From Scortum barcoo (taxonomy: Eukaryota > Chordata > Actinopteri > Centrarchiformes > Terapontidae): a stretch of 64,000 nucleotides of DNA. Positions 10,001 to 22,400 of the stretch are shown here, piece by piece. The stretch spans positions 25,039,978 through 25,103,977 of the forward strand of contig CM041535.1 of assembly GCA_023238725.1 (NCBI GenBank), given 5' to 3'. Position numbers and translations under genes: made by a program. Within the stretch, counting starts at the first letter, position 1, and each line of letters starts with the position of its first letter. The notes under the pieces are model-generated. The model worked only from the letters and a program-made list of their open reading frames with translations, was not told the DNA's origin and ran no database searches.

Positions 10001-13000
10001 CCACGTTTTTTTTGTTGTTTTGTTTTTGCTTTTTTTAAGCGTCGCTCCAGGAACACATGAAAAGTCAAACATTATGTCATCTGTTCAAGAGCTTGTCCAG
10101 TGAAAGGTGTCACTGTTCTGCTGTAAACATCTGCCGACTGACCTGGGAATAAATCAGAGCCTGTAAACTCAACTCAACACCGCCCTCTGCTGTGTGTTAA
10201 GGCCCTCCTCCATCACGTTTTGTGGTACATTTAAATAATAGTTTTGTATTTCTAACCGTGTGTCCCTTTAACCTTCTTATGATAATTAAAGCAGATATTA
10301 TTGTTTTTAATGTAAGTCTCCAAAAAGAGGTAGAAATGTCTTTTTTAAATTTTTTTCCACCCAACCCAATTTTAAGAAAGTGTTTATTTGATTACATTTA
10401 TGTGTTATATTCCTCACTCTTCACAGTGGAGATGATTTCTATTTGCACTTAGCACGGTTGTCATTCCCAAATCCCAGCGTGTCCGCGCACAGTGTGAGTA
10501 ATTTGCCGCGGAGCTTTGCGGTGAGGTGAACAGGAACCTGGCAGGGCTGATGGCTAATGGGATTTAGACTCACGCTAACACTCTGCATGCACCCGTGCAA
10601 ATCCATGAAGAGGAGCGTTTCTATGTGAGGTGACAAAGTAATCTGTCACCCATGGCAACGGCTCATTTTCAGCAGCTGCTTTTGGCACTCTGGCCCCATC
10701 GCGCCCCTCCCTCAAACAACTGCTAATTGTGCTGTTTTCATAGCAGGGATTTAAGTCAAATCTTTGATCCACATTTAGTGTGCTTTGCAAAAACACACAG
10801 ATGCCAGCCACAGTTCTTAATTAACCCTCCTGTTGCTTATTTTTAATCTGAAACACAGTTCCCCTAATCTCCTGTGAATTCAGTGTGAAGTGAGTGCTCT
10901 CTCTATCTATTCTCTGTTTGCCCAGGTGAGCTGCCTCTCTCACTGGCTGCATGCACCAACCAGCCAGACATAGTGCACTACCTGACTGAGAATCCGCACA
11001 AGAAGGCCGACCTGCGGCGCCAGGACTCGCGCGGGAACACGGTGCTGCACGCTCTGGTGCACATCGCGGACAACACCAAGGACAACACGCGTTTCCTCAC
11101 AAAGATGTACGACCTGCTGCTCATCAAGAGTGCCAAGCTCTACCCGGACTGCAGCCTGGAGACGGTGCTCAACAACGATGGCATGTCGCCTCTCATGATG
11201 GCCGCCAAACTGGGCAAGATAGGGGTAAGAGTGGTGATGCATCAGAGTGTCAAGCAGCATTAGCGTAATAAAAAAAAGAGGTTTGATTATGAAGTCAGAG
11301 GTCAGCAGGTCAGCTGCTCTGTACTCCTCCAGGTTTTTCAGCACATCATCCGACGTGAGATCAAAAATGAGGAAGCTCGTCATCTGTCAAGGAAGTTTAA
11401 GGACTGGGCTTACGGGCCAGTGTACTCCTCCCTCTATGATCTGTCTTCGCTTGATACATGTGGAGAGGAACCATCTGTGCTGGAAATCCTCGTTTACAAC
11501 AGTCGCAATGAGGTGAGGAAGAAAGTTTATTCTCACTGTGACTGAATGAATGAATTATTGTTTCTCTCAACATAAGAGGAACAAACACACCAGGCGTAGC
11601 ATAAAACTGTATGGGTGCATAAAAAATCTGAGTGCAAGAATACATATGAGTGTATGTATTTTATTGTTTATTGTTTATTGTTGTGTTTCTGGTCCTGTTT
11701 GTCAGAACCGCCACGAGATGCTGGCAGTGGAGCCCATCAACGAGCTGCTGAGGGCCAAATGGCAGAAGTTTGCTGCCGTCACCTTTTACATCAGCGTGGT
11801 TTCCTACCTCATCACTATGATCATCTTCACCCTGGTGGCTTATTACCGCCCGACAAATGGAACGGTGGGTGTGAAACTACTGAAAATGTGGATATGGTTG
11901 CGGCGTGGCCAGTTTGCATGGGAATTGATCAAAGATTCATGATGTTAAATGGTTGAATGTGCCCACACAGCACTGAATTTACAGGTTTTTTTTTTATTAT
12001 AGCAGGTATTTAACTTTAACCCACTGTTTAGCTAAATATTATGTTTTGTTGTGCATATATTGTGTTTTACTTCTCCTCCTCCTTATAGCTTCCATACCCC
12101 TACACAACATCCTCTGACTACCTGCGGATGGCGGGAGAGATTGTCACCCTGGCATCAGGAATCTTCTTCTTCCTCACCAATGTGAGTCAATATGCTTACG
12201 CCTCTCTGCCATTTGATCACTGGTAGCGGTCACCGCTGTCTTCCGGTCCTTCGCATCAAAGTCGAACCTGTAATTTGTAATGTTGCCGACGTTATGGAAA
12301 TCTTTCTCTCGCTATTTTGCAGATTAAGGACCTCTTCTTGAAGAAGTGCCCCGGGGTGAAGTCTTTATTTATTGATGGATCTTTTCAGCTGCTGTAGTGA
12401 GTCTCCATCCGTCCTTCGTCCTTGCCGCCTCCCCCCCTCCCCCATTCTCACCTCTTGTTGTAGCTCCTGCTGACTTTTACCCGAGGCGCATTTTGCATCC
12501 TCCTAATTGAGTCGTCTAATTAATTCCTCAACCTCCTCCTTGGCATGTTTTTATAGTTTGCATCTTTAATTAAACCCATGATACAAACAAAGAGCAGCGA
12601 ATGTCGAGCGCCTCTTGAACTGTGTTGATTTAAATCATTAGCAACGTGGCTGTGATGTCTACATTCTGTAAAAAAAAAAAAAAAACGCCAACAGCAGCGA
12701 TCATACAGAAAAGTTCCTTGACAAACTTTCTCTGTCTTCTCCAGCTTCATCTACTCTGTACTGATTGTTGTCACCGCTGCTCTCTACCTGTGTGGCATTG
12801 AGGCCTACGTGTCTGTGATGGTGTTTGCACTCGTTCTGGGCTGGATGAACACGCTTTACTTCACCAGAGGCCTGAAGCTCACTGGCACCTACAGCATCAT
12901 GATACAGAAGGTTAGATAACGCAGGGAAGAGACATGAAGTTAATTAACCTTAACCGTCACCATCTGGGTGTCGTAACGCTCCTTTGACTTTTGCTTCTCA

Positions 13001-15084
13001 GATCCTCTTCAAAGACCTCTTCAGGTTTCTGCTGGTGTACGTGCTCTTCATGATCGGATACGCTTCAGGTAGGTTTGTGCTCTCCTAAATCTACAAGAGT
13101 ATTTAAAGGGGGTAGCTCTATATCTTGGGAAATACACCTATTCGCTCTTTTGCCAAGAGTTAGATAAGAAGATAACACTGAACTCTTGCACCCTGGCTCT
13201 GTCTGGCTCTCTCCAAAGGTTAAAAAAATGCACCTATAACTCAAATATTTCCCCTGCTTCCAATCCGTATGCCAAGCTCACCATCTCCTCCTCTGACAGA
13301 TACGAGAGTGGTATCCAGCAAAAAAGTATATTTTGCAAAATGTTCACATATAACCCAACCTCCTGTGTTTTCACTCCGCAGCCCTGGTGTCCCTGCTGAC
13401 GGTGTGTCCTCCACCGGGCACAGAGTGTGACGGGGGCTGCCCCACCTACCCCAACTGCAGGGACACCGACACCTTCAGTACTTTCCTGCTGGACCTCTTC
13501 AAGCTGACCATTGGGATGGGAGACCTGGACATGATCCACAGCGCACGGTATCCCGCCGTCTTCCTCATCCTGCTGGTCACCTACATCATCCTCACCTTTG
13601 TGCTGCTGCTCAACATGTTGATCGCTCTGATGGGGGAGACGGTGGGGCAGGTGTCCAAGGAGAGCAAGAAGATCTGGAAGCTTCAGGTGAGCTGTGTGTG
13701 GAGGGCAGTGTCAGCTCATTATGATATAAAGGGTCATTTTTTCAAATTATAAAAACGCATATCATCATTTTCTCCTGCAGATAATTGTGGTTTAACTTTT
13801 ACAGGTTTTGAAATATCTGCATCCACTGAAGCACATCAGAAGTGAACCAAATTTTGTTTGTAGTGCTTGCAGTTTTGAAAAATGACTTTTTCCTGCAGCC
13901 ACACGAGCAGTGCTGTGAGTCTGTAGTTAGGCTCACTTTGAGCTAAATGCTAACATCAGCATGCTAACCTGCCTCACAGGGACAGAGCTAGGGTGCTGAT
14001 GTTATTTACCATGGTAACCATCTCAGTCTGGTGTGTAACATGTGACAACTAGCAGCAAATACAAAGTGCAGCTAAAGCTCATGGAATTTATTTATTTATT
14101 TTTTTGTGTGTAATTGGTCATAAACCAAAGTAATGGACAAGTTAAACTCAAACTAACTCGGTGATGGTGCTAGAAAAACTCCAAAACAGTTAAGGGATCA
14201 CCAAAGTGATTCATCCTGAGTGGATATAGATGGTTTTCATTTTCATGTCATCCATCAAGGCACAAATGTCAACCTCATTCTTCAAATAGAGGGAAATTTA
14301 AGGGATCACCGAAGTCATTGATCCATCCAGAGGTTGTTTGAAAGCTTTTTAAAATTTTTGGGTGGATGCAGAGATCTCAAAGACAGATAATTTACAACCA
14401 TGACAAAAAAAACAAAACTATCTGTGTGGCCAGTTACCACAAAAGGTGAGTAAGGAAAGGTTTTTGTTATTTGAACGGTCTGAATACTATAATCACACTG
14501 GAATAATCAACATTATCCTCATAGTGGGCAACGACCATCTTGGACATCGAGCGCTCTTTCCCAGTCTGCCTTCGCAAATCCTTTCGAGCCGGGGAGATGG
14601 TGACTGTGGGGAAGAACTGGGATGGCACACCGGACCGACGCTGGTGCTTCAGGTATTTTGCATGAATCATAATCGCTCAGCATCACCACTTCAAAGAAGA
14701 AAAAGTTAAACCCAGAGGCGCCTCTTGTCGTGTCAGGGTGGATGAGGTGAACTGGTGCCACTGGAATCAGAACCTGGCCATAATCAACGAGGACCCGGGC
14801 AAGAACGAGACCTGCCAAACCAACGGGCTGCAGCAGAGCGTCAGAGGCTTGAGGAGAGGTGAGACTCTCCCTGCAGTCTCATGAATAAATGCGCAGACAA
14901 ATGAGTATATATTCATGTGGGCCGCACTCTTAACTTATTCATACGGATAAAAGAAAATCCTTCTTCTCTTTATACACCTCCAGACCGCTGGTCCACTGTA
15001 GTCCCGCGGGTGGTGGAGTTAAGTAAGGGTCCGCGGCCTCGGGATCTGGTGATAGAGATGGAGCCGCTGACGCCCAGACACTGA
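6378..15084 (+). CDS. trpv4: transient receptor potential vanilloid 4 channel (TRPV4)
   Basis: TRPV4 is a tetrameric, calcium-permeable cation channel of the plasma membrane, opened by hypotonic swelling, warmth, lipids and mechanical stress. Fifteen coding exons join in frame to 868 codons plus stop (human: 871). Order: a divergent N-tail; the basic phosphoinositide-site-like KRRRKK before residue 148; ankyrin repeats about 160-410; pre-S1 linker; S1 about 486-511 and S2 about 530-550; S3 and S4 about 566-612; S5 about 630-655; selectivity filter GMGD at 695-698; S6 ending LLLNMLIALMGET; TRP helix around IWKLQ (752); and a calmodulin-site-like LRRDRWSTVVPRVVEL. Oddities: no in-frame ATG before the LRMKFQ segment in exon 2; a shortened pore turret without the NCT sequon; a degenerate proline-rich region; a short C-tail ending TPRH. 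Residue numbers count from the first codon of exon 2. Confidence 0.96.
7045..7077. repeat. (CA)n microsatellite in trpv4 intron 2
   Basis: Uninterrupted CA dinucleotides, about 16 units. Confidence 0.97.
7395..7570 (+). CDS. trpv4: trpv4 exon 3
   Basis: Acceptor CCTCAG ends at 7394, donor GTGAGC at 7571. It encodes KVMKIFNRSLLF and HEKRLTDEEFR. The proline-rich PACSIN-binding stretch that precedes this point in mammals is reduced to SSDPPKV. Confidence 0.94.
8447..8599 (+). CDS. trpv4: trpv4 exon 4 (ankyrin repeats)
   Basis: Acceptor TTCCAG, donor GTATGG. It encodes EPSTGKTCLPKALLNL and FINTPFRDVYYRG. The finger NLYGRKNETIPLL differs from human NLSNGRNDTIPVL. Confidence 0.95.
9426..9566 (+). 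CDS. trpv4: trpv4 exon 5 (ankyrin repeats)
   Basis: Acceptor GCCAG, donor GTAATG. It encodes QTALHIAIERRCKQYVELL and ARGRFFQPRDEGGYFYFG, almost identical to human TRPV4. Confidence 0.96.
9567..10925 (+). other. trpv4: trpv4 intron 5
   Basis: A 1.36 kb intron without a supported exon. The open frames at 9772-10068 on both strands show no resemblance to TRPV4 or to another family I know. Confidence 0.6.
10926..11224 (+). CDS. trpv4: trpv4 exon 6 (ankyrin repeats)
   Basis: Acceptor CCCAG, donor GTAAGA. It encodes ELPLSLAACTNQPDIVHYL, RRQDSRGNTVLHALVHIAD and LNNDGMSPLMMAAKLGKIG. Confidence 0.97.
11333..11512 (+). CDS. trpv4: trpv4 exon 7 (pre-S1)
   Basis: Acceptor CTCCAG, donor GTGAGG. It encodes VFQHIIRREIKNEEARHL and KFKDWAYGPVYSSLYDL, then LEILVYNSRNE. 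One residue is missing against human VYNSKIENR at the exon junction. Confidence 0.96.
11706..11864 (+). CDS. trpv4: trpv4 exon 8 (S1)
   Basis: Acceptor TGTCAG, donor GTGGGT. It encodes NRHEMLAVEPINELL followed by the first membrane helix, FAAVTFYISVVSYLITMI. Confidence 0.96.
12089..12181 (+). CDS. trpv4: trpv4 exon 9 (S2)
   Basis: Acceptor TTATAG, donor GTGAGT. It encodes LPYPYTTSSDYLRMAGEI and the second membrane helix, VTLASGIFFFLTN. Confidence 0.95.
12323..12396 (+). CDS. trpv4: trpv4 exon 10
   Basis: Acceptor TTGCAG, donor GTGAGT, phase 2. It encodes IKDLFLKKCPGVKSLF and the start of S3 (SFQLLY). Confidence 0.95.
12745..12910 (+). CDS. trpv4: trpv4 exon 11 (S3-S4, S4-S5 linker)
   Basis: Acceptor CTCCAG, donor GTTAGA. 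It encodes FIYSVLIVVTAALYL, VMVFALVLGWMNTLYF and the linker GLKLTGTYSIMIQK, matching the gating region of human TRPV4. Confidence 0.96.
13002..13068 (+). CDS. trpv4: trpv4 exon 12 (S5)
   Basis: Acceptor TCTCAG, donor GTAGGT, phase 1. It encodes ILFKDLFRFLLVYVLFMIGY, the S5 helix. Confidence 0.95.
13382..13686 (+). CDS. trpv4: trpv4 exon 13 (pore and S6)
   Basis: Acceptor CCGCAG, donor GTGAGC. It encodes the pore turret with four cysteines, the pore helix TFSTFLLDLFKLTI, the filter GMGD, S6 and the TRP helix ending IWKLQ. The turret is shorter than in human and has no Asn-X-Ser/Thr. Confidence 0.97.
13925..14350 (+). mobile_element. decayed percomorph interspersed repeat in trpv4 intron 13
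   Basis: It contains the signature GCTAACATCAGCATGCTAAC preceded by TTTGAGCTAAAT. Then come GGTCATAAACCAAAGTA, GATGGTGCTAGAAAAACTCC, GGGATCACCAAAGTGATTC and TTCATCCTGAG, then CACAAATGTCAACCTCATTC and a second GGGATCACCGAAGTCATTGA. I recognise this order of words from a repeat very common in introns of percomorph fish. It is non-coding and heavily mutated. It lies between exons 13 and 14. Confidence 0.85.
14525..14652 (+). CDS. trpv4: trpv4 exon 14
   Basis: Acceptor CTCATAG, donor GTATTT, phase 2. It encodes WATTILDIERSFPVCLRKSF and EMVTVGKNWDGTPDRRWCF, the cytosolic post-TRP region. Confidence 0.95.
14737..14858 (+). CDS. trpv4: trpv4 exon 15
   Basis: Acceptor TGTCAG, donor GTGAGA, phase 1. 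It encodes VDEVNWCHWNQNLAIINED and GLQQSVRGLRR. The middle, CQTNGLQQSV, is divergent from human YQYYGFSHTV. Confidence 0.95.
14984..15084 (+). CDS. trpv4: trpv4 exon 16 (terminal)
   Basis: Acceptor CTCCAG, stop TGA at 15082-15084. It completes the calmodulin-site-like DRWSTVVPRVVEL and ends after only 18 further residues, without a DAPL-like terminus. Confidence 0.93.
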
Positions 15085-16420
15085 GACTGTCCCTCTTTTA
15101 AGGAGACAGCGGAGAGCCATCAACATCAGTGAGATCACTCTGCAGGGGGCGATTTGGCCAATAAGTGTACTAATTTGCACTAATTCTCATGTGCCTTTTG
15201 TTCAGAGGGAGTATGGTAAATATTACAGTAAGACAGTAATAGGACTGGGCACGCAGAGACACTGGATATGCAGTGTTTTAAAGAATCACTGATCTGAAAA
15301 ATACAAACCCTGAGATAAAAAAAAAAATAATGGCACAGTGAGCTATAATTTGTTCTTTTTTTTCACTCGCCACATAAGAATAGAAGACTTATTGTAAAAA
15401 TGTACTGTACCTCTGCTTTTCAGACACCAGTGGCTGATCACTCAGGGATTTAAGAGAGTCAGAATATCTCAGCATTTCCAGTCTCATTACAGAAAACAGA
15501 CTCATGAGTTATCTAACAGCAAGCGGAAGCTTAATTACTGTAATATTGCATTAGCAGTGTAAACAAAAGCTTTGATAGAAATGCCATCAGATGTAATTGT
15601 AAGGGGAGACATTTCTTCAAGAAAAGCATTGCAATAAATATTGATAGCCTTATAGAATAGAATCGGCTTTTATTTTCTTGCTTTATATTTAAGAAGTCCC
15701 TATATGATGTATCATATTGCATATGCATATTTGAATGTTTATCATTCAGACCAGGGTGAATTGGTGCATAGAAACAGGATATATGTATTTTATAAAGTCT
15801 GTTTTCTCTGCATTTTTCTATACAGTGTTAATCGGATAGTTTCAGAACTATGCAAGTCTCGGGTTTGGACTGCCAGCACAAGCGGCGCAGCTTTCATTTG
15901 AACTGAAACAATGCACTATGACAATTTCTGATGTGTGCATTATTATATGAACACAAAGACATTGTTCTGAACAAGATGGGCATGATGAGCAGGTTATAGT
16001 TGTCAAGCAAATATGCAAATGCGAGACAATAGCCTCCCGTGTTATGGTTTGTCTTTGAATTTCCAGAGTTATTGTTCCTTTGCAGCTGGGGTATTTGCAT
16101 AATCAACTCTCAGGACTTGCCATTATGTGCTTCCCCCTATTTGCTGCAGTGTTTTCATTGCAATTGGCTCCTTGCCCTATACAGCATCATGTTTATGCAC
16201 AACTACTGTATAGGCCTACGTGCGTGTATTTGTGTTATTGTGCGACATGACAGAGTTTGATTAAGAGCAGATAGACCATACAATTCATGTTGTCTAATTC
16301 ATCACTGCTGAGGGTCACAGGTTATTGTTCAATATGTTTACATTGCTTTTATAAAGAGACTGTGCATTTTTTATAATGTTTGTATGTCGCTGCACAGAAC
16401 AATAAACACTGAATTTATTT
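15085..16420 (+). other. trpv4: trpv4 3'UTR and polyadenylation signals
   Basis: AT-rich, no credible ORF. AATAAA occurs at 15633-15638 and 16401-16406; the first would give a 3'UTR of about 0.57 kb, the second about 1.34 kb. The end is inferred. Confidence 0.5.
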
Positions 16421-19400
16421 TATAAACCACATAGTAGTCTCTCTTGCAGTTCCTGCATAGAAATGAGATCCTTTTTTTTCAAAGAAGATTGATTCTTCTG
16501 CTTCATTTAATTATTTCATCCTAGAATATTTCCTACTAAATAGCACCAGCCAGAAATGTATGTAATTGTATAATTTAATTAAAAAATATATGTGGAGACT
16601 CAGTGTACAGACACCAATATACAATGTGAGTTTGTGAGAGAAGGTAAAGTAATAAAATATATTTGTCAAAGTGCCGAAAAGAAAGAATAATTTGATATGG
16701 ATTTTTTTCCAATGTTTCCATTTGAGTTTTACCAAGAAATATATTAGTATAGTCAGTACAGTATATTAGTATAGTTGCATGTAAAACCCAAATGTTATAT
16801 TACCATAGTGAAAGTCTAGAATCACATTTTATTACTTCTGTCTCAGAAGGTTCTGGTGGCATTAGAGGTGTAAAAACAAATTTCATTAAAAGTTTTACAA
16901 GGATTTTCTGGTCGGTCTGCTCCTCATCACTTGCAGTTCCTGCTCTGGCCTGCTGATGGCTGCAGAGGTCTAAATTCCTCTGCTGTGTTGCCTGTTGAGC
17001 TGCCAGTCGAGGCAGACGAGTGTCAGCCGAGTCCACTCCTGCAGGTATTGTAGGCCACAGATATTTTTTTAAATTATAGCTGTAAATATTGCATTGCCAG
17101 TGGTAACTGTTATTACAATAATAGGGTACAGTTTGTTGAATGCAGTCCACTTCTTTCCTGTGGATCTCAGGTCTTATTGACCTGGCTGTAACACCCGGAC
17201 AGTAATTATGGGCTTTTTGCCTTCCTAATGAAACCACAAGCTGGCAGCAATTTATGAACTGCTTCATTTCCTTTCACCTTTCATCATTACACCTCACCTT
17301 CCCTTTTCCTCTTTGAAAATGTTACTGTGGTGATTCTCACTCACGATAACTAGGGCCTCACCCCTCACCTCCCATCACCCTCCTCTCCTCCTCCTCCTCC
17401 TCTCTCCCTCTCTCCCCTCTCTGAGGCCGGCAGCGCTGAAGGACACAGGGAATCTCTCACCACCTCAGAGAAGAGGCTAATCCTCTTTGCCCCAACTTTA
17501 ACTGGGCCACTAATCCTCCAGGTTTATCTAAGCAGTGAGCACCTAGCGCTGCTGACAACTTGGCCTGCCCTCCTCCCTACAGCCTGTTAAGTAGGGCAGG
17601 GCTCGGTCCTGCAAGTGTCACTGTCAGCAACTCTGGAACCGCACACTTGCACAGGAAGTGTGAGCTGTTAACAAAATGGCTCGCTCGCCTGCAGCATGTG
17701 TGTGCTTGCTGCCACAAATGTGTCTCAACAAACTGAGTGACAGCCAAGCGGGAACGAGTGTTGTAACGGCCCTCAGTTTGGTAACTGCACATAAGGGAAA
17801 GTTGACAGTCTCAGCCAAAGGTCTTAAGGAAACTAACTAGCTTAGATATTGGCAGTACAAATTGTTCAGCTATTGTCCAGCCAGTTAAGCTTTAAGGTGT
17901 TTAGGCTGATGAGTCTCAAGCGGATACTGGGCTGGACTTGGGCCAACTCATTCCTTATTCGCTAAACAACACCCTAGACTGTCTGATGGCTTCAAGTGCA
18001 ACATTCATTATCTGCCTGAGGTCCAGCAGCCTGATACAGATAGCGAAACCTTTCTATTACAGGTCACACTCTCGCTAATCATTTCACCAACTAGTGCAAA
18101 CTATTGCAAAAGAAGTGGGAGGATTATCACTGAATCATTATCTAGGTTAAAAGATCCTAAATCCTGGAAGACAACTCCCGGAGCCGGTTTTTCACAGTTT
18201 TAAGATGGTGCTAATTTTCTCTCTTGAAATAATTCCTTGAAATTCCTTCGATGATCCTCGGTGAAATGTTTCACCAAGATGTGGTATTTCTAAATGGAAT
18301 GAGCAATCACTGGAAGCACTGGGAGATGAGGAGCCAGAGACATATTGGTTAGGTGGCGTGTGAGATGACCTTTCAGTTCATCTAAGATGAAACGAGGCTG
18401 CTGAACCCGAAATGATTCAGAGTGTCTAAACTGACAGGCGAGGGCACGGCCGCGGCAGAGCGTCGGGCCGCTGCCCGGCCTCCATAGGCATCTCTCATGA
18501 TTTATTGTTAAATTGCCATGGACTCAATGTGGCGTGCAGGTGAATGAGTTTTGCTAATAAGAGAAGCATTTCTGCTCCACAGAGCTCTTTTTCTGTCTGA
18601 GCGAGCGTATATGAAATCAGTGTGCAGTCTCCCAGTACCACACGCTCTGGTGGAGGCAGCTGGCTCATCAGTCTACGGCTTATCTGATGTTTTAGGTGGG
18701 TGGAGAGGTTGGGAGCGAGGAGAGAAAGGAGGAAAAAAAAGTGTCAATATTGAGTTCTTGAAGGTACCTGTGTTGTTAAACATTTAGATTGGGTGTGTGT
18801 TCCTTATCTTCACGAAATGGACTATGTGCACTGGTAAAATCCTGCTGAGAAAAAGACTACAATTTTTAAATGAATACAATCTTTTGATAGCTTGATATTA
18901 AAATTTAAGCCCTCAATGATGAAATTAAAATATAATGCAGCACTAAAGCACCAATGTAGGTTGTTTTTTGAGGAGGCGTTGGACACAAAGGTGTGTGAGC
19001 AAAGATTGGTGGCTTTGATTTGTACCAGGTTAGGAAAAATGCTGATATGCATCATATGGCCTTAGCTTCAGAGAAGGACACCTTGTCTTGGCCAATTTGG
19101 TAAATTGCATGTAAAGAGACTTAGATGGCCTTTGCCTCTGCTTAAGAGCACTTTCCCCAAATCCTTGCAGAGGAAAAATGCCAGTCATCATTCCCAGAGC
19201 ATAAAATGGCACTGTTCCTTTTTTCTATCTTTCTTGATTGTGCGATTACCCAAAGTGAGGTTGTTTTCCAGTGATAGCACAAAGGATGCATTTTGTTTGT
19301 CCCAGAAGCCTCAGATGCCGTAAAGATGAAGAAAGGTCAAGTGAACAACAGGATTGTAAGAGGCCAGCATATGGCGGTGATGTGCAGAGTGAACCTTAAG

Positions 19401-22400
19401 ACTAATATGCTTACCTTCAGACTCATCCAGAGTCTTAAAAATTGTTTAAGAAGATGGATCCAGTGAGAGAGGAGGACAGAGGGACCACTGACGAGTACAG
19501 CATCAAGACAGGCATAGAAGTCATCTGCTTTATTTACTTATGTCAAACAATAATACATAAGAGAGGAGAGGTCAAATGAAAACCAACCATCTACATTAAA
19601 ATAAAGAAATTTCAGTCCTGAGATTGACAAAAAGCAGGGAACAGACAAAATATCTACTGTGGTCGTCGGGATGGAGGGAGGACAGTGGCAGTTTCAGCAA
19701 ATTGAAGATGATGGTTGTGGGGAGATTAGGGGGAGATTGCAGAACTGGAGAGGGGGTAGAAGGTAAGCAATCACTGGGATGCTTGGCTGTAGGCACATTC
19801 AAAAGTTGAAAACCCCACGACTAAAGGATTTTACAGCTTTTTTTTTATATTCAGACTTCTTATTTCGAAATCTAAGACTCATATATTATCATTTCCCAAA
19901 AAAAGCACGGTATTCTTTTACATTGTTTCATCCTGAGGAGACAAAATCATTTTTTTAAACATAAATACAACACTGCAGGGAGAACAATAAGAGAGATGCT
20001 TTATAGATTTCCCATTTCCATATATATGATTTTCTCAAGGTTGCGGCACCCTCAGACTTTGGCAGCGTTGGTGCATTTGAGATCATTCGGGAAAAAAACA
20101 GCCCTGTTTGTCCACAGGAACATTCGGAGAGCCACACAAACAGTAAAAGGAAACAGGAAGAAAAAAAGCAAAATCCCCAGACTTTTGTGTTTAGATTGGA
20201 TACAGCAATATACCCACCACATAAACTAGATGAATATTTGGAGGCCATAAGCTTTTTCAGCTGAACATACATAGTAGTGACTCTGAAGAAATAAAAAGCC
20301 GTAAGCTCCGGGAATTACGACCTGCTGCATTGCCTTTCAGAAAAGGGCCTTTGGGGGCTGTGCCATTTGGAACAAGATCCTGATTTATTTTGTGATCTGT
20401 GCTGATTTTTCTACCTTGTGTTGCATTTAATAAACGCTCATGACAACATTTAAATTGTTGTGTTACCCATCCAGTTTTATTCGGCAGCACTAAAGAGGTG
20501 GTGATGTGTTCTAACTCTGTGGAAAACACAGCAAATATTTTCACGTTATTGTGCAATACAGCTATAAGGCCGGCGGGTTAACTATACAAGCCTCCTCAGG
20601 ACCATCTGTATTATTGATTAAAGTATTTTCTTGCTAGGTAGGAGCCAAATGGAGAGGACTGGACTCATGACTTTATCTTCTGCAGACGTTAACAAGGGAT
20701 GCTGGGAAGGACTCTGAGATGAGAGCCCCAGGGGCCCAAGGGCAGCCAGGGGACATGACTGAGGTTGACCAAAGCGGCGTGGAGGGGACATGGACCCCCC
20801 CACCCCCACCCCGCATCCACCCCCTTCTGTCATCTGTAGGTTAGAGAGGCAGCGCCAAGACTCTACAGAGCGAGCAGCTGCCTTTATTTTCTCAATCCCT
20901 CCCTACCCTTCCTGTCCCCTCTGTCGAGAGAGTGAGAGAGCTGACCCTGCTTTGAACGGGTCCATCCCCTCTCTTTCCTTCTCAGCAGTACTTAAGGCGC
21001 ATAATATGCAACTAGACCTTTGCACCGGGTAAAGGTGTTCATGGACTTATTGGGATTTACTAAGGGATTTTTACAACCAGCATAAGTCAATTCCTCCCCG
21101 CCCCTACTTTGCCCTCTGGCCATCCCCGTGAGCGTCTCATTGCCCTTGAAAAAGTGTTAACAGTCAATAGTCTGTAGCCACGGAGATAAGTTATAGATCT
21201 AAATGTCCTCATTCAGATGGCGTTTGAATGGTGTCATTTATCATTTCCCGGGCAACAACACTTGGAATATTTTCCAAGCGTTAAAAACTTAATTACAAAT
21301 GATATTTCACTTACTAGAATTTAGTAAATTGAGGCACAATAAGTCTTTCAGTGAGGAATGTGATTTCCTCAGAGCTCGAATCTGAATATGAGGCCACAGA
21401 GCCAAAGAGGGGAGGCTGAAACCAGCACCAGGAACATGGCAATTATCCTGATTACTGATTCTTCGAGGCTTCTCTGACCCCAAAATCCCTCCCCATATCT
21501 CTCTCTCTCTCCCTCTTTTTTTTTGCTGAGATCTGTCACATTGCACAGGGCCCCCTCAGTCAGGCAGGGAGCAACCATGTATAATCCAACAGAAAACAAA
21601 TCCCCTCGATCAAACACAGCCCAGCTTTTAAAGCAGGCCTCTGAGCACAGGCGCCATGGTGCGGTGCTGAGGTCCTCTGAGACGCTGTGGAGGCTGTGAT
21701 TTAGCAACCCCCCCACCTCCACCACCACCACCACCACACACACCCCCCTTACAAACCCTGCTGTCCTCCTCTTCAACGCCAGCCAGCCAGTCCTAACCTT
21801 CAGTTTGTTTAAGCACTGCTGAACCCTGTTGGCCCCGGACAGGGGGAGGGTGGGCTTAGATAATGACATGCCATATGCCACTCTGCCTCTGCAGCTGAGT
21901 GAGCCGTGCATGGATCAGCTCAGGCACAATTCTATTTGAAATTTAATTCTATTATCCTAATATGGGCTAAGCGTCCATTGTCCAAATCGGGAATTGTGGA
22001 ATGGACCGGAGTTGCAGGGCTAAGATGCATCCCATCAATAGGAGCTCATTAATGTGTGTAAGGGACCGGGGTGGGGGGGGGGGCAGACAGTTTGGAGCCT
22101 ATACAGTAGAAAATGTAGCCACAAAGCGAAGATGGTAAAAGTATATAAATACCACCTTCTTTTTAATATAAAATGTGAATTTACTTTAATATTGCGGCTA
22201 AAAACTAAACAGAAATGCTTTATTTTGGGTATTTTGTGTCGTTTCCCTGTTTCATTCAGTTGTACTTGGCTCAAAATGGCCAGATTCCTCTCAGTACCTA
22301 ATAGGAAATCCCTTGCTATTTGAAAAGGGTTTGATTTCAACCCTTTGAGTGAATGAATACTCTCCACTGGCAGTGTCCAGCAGCTAGGCGTCACCCAATA

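Noticed and set aside
16800..17267. 155-codon minus-strand frame
   Set aside because: No recognisable domain, composition like its surroundings; most likely chance.
21369..21911. 180-codon minus-strand frame
   Set aside because: It crosses a CCACCA simple repeat giving a Val run, has no recognisable domain, and I see no supporting splice or promoter context.
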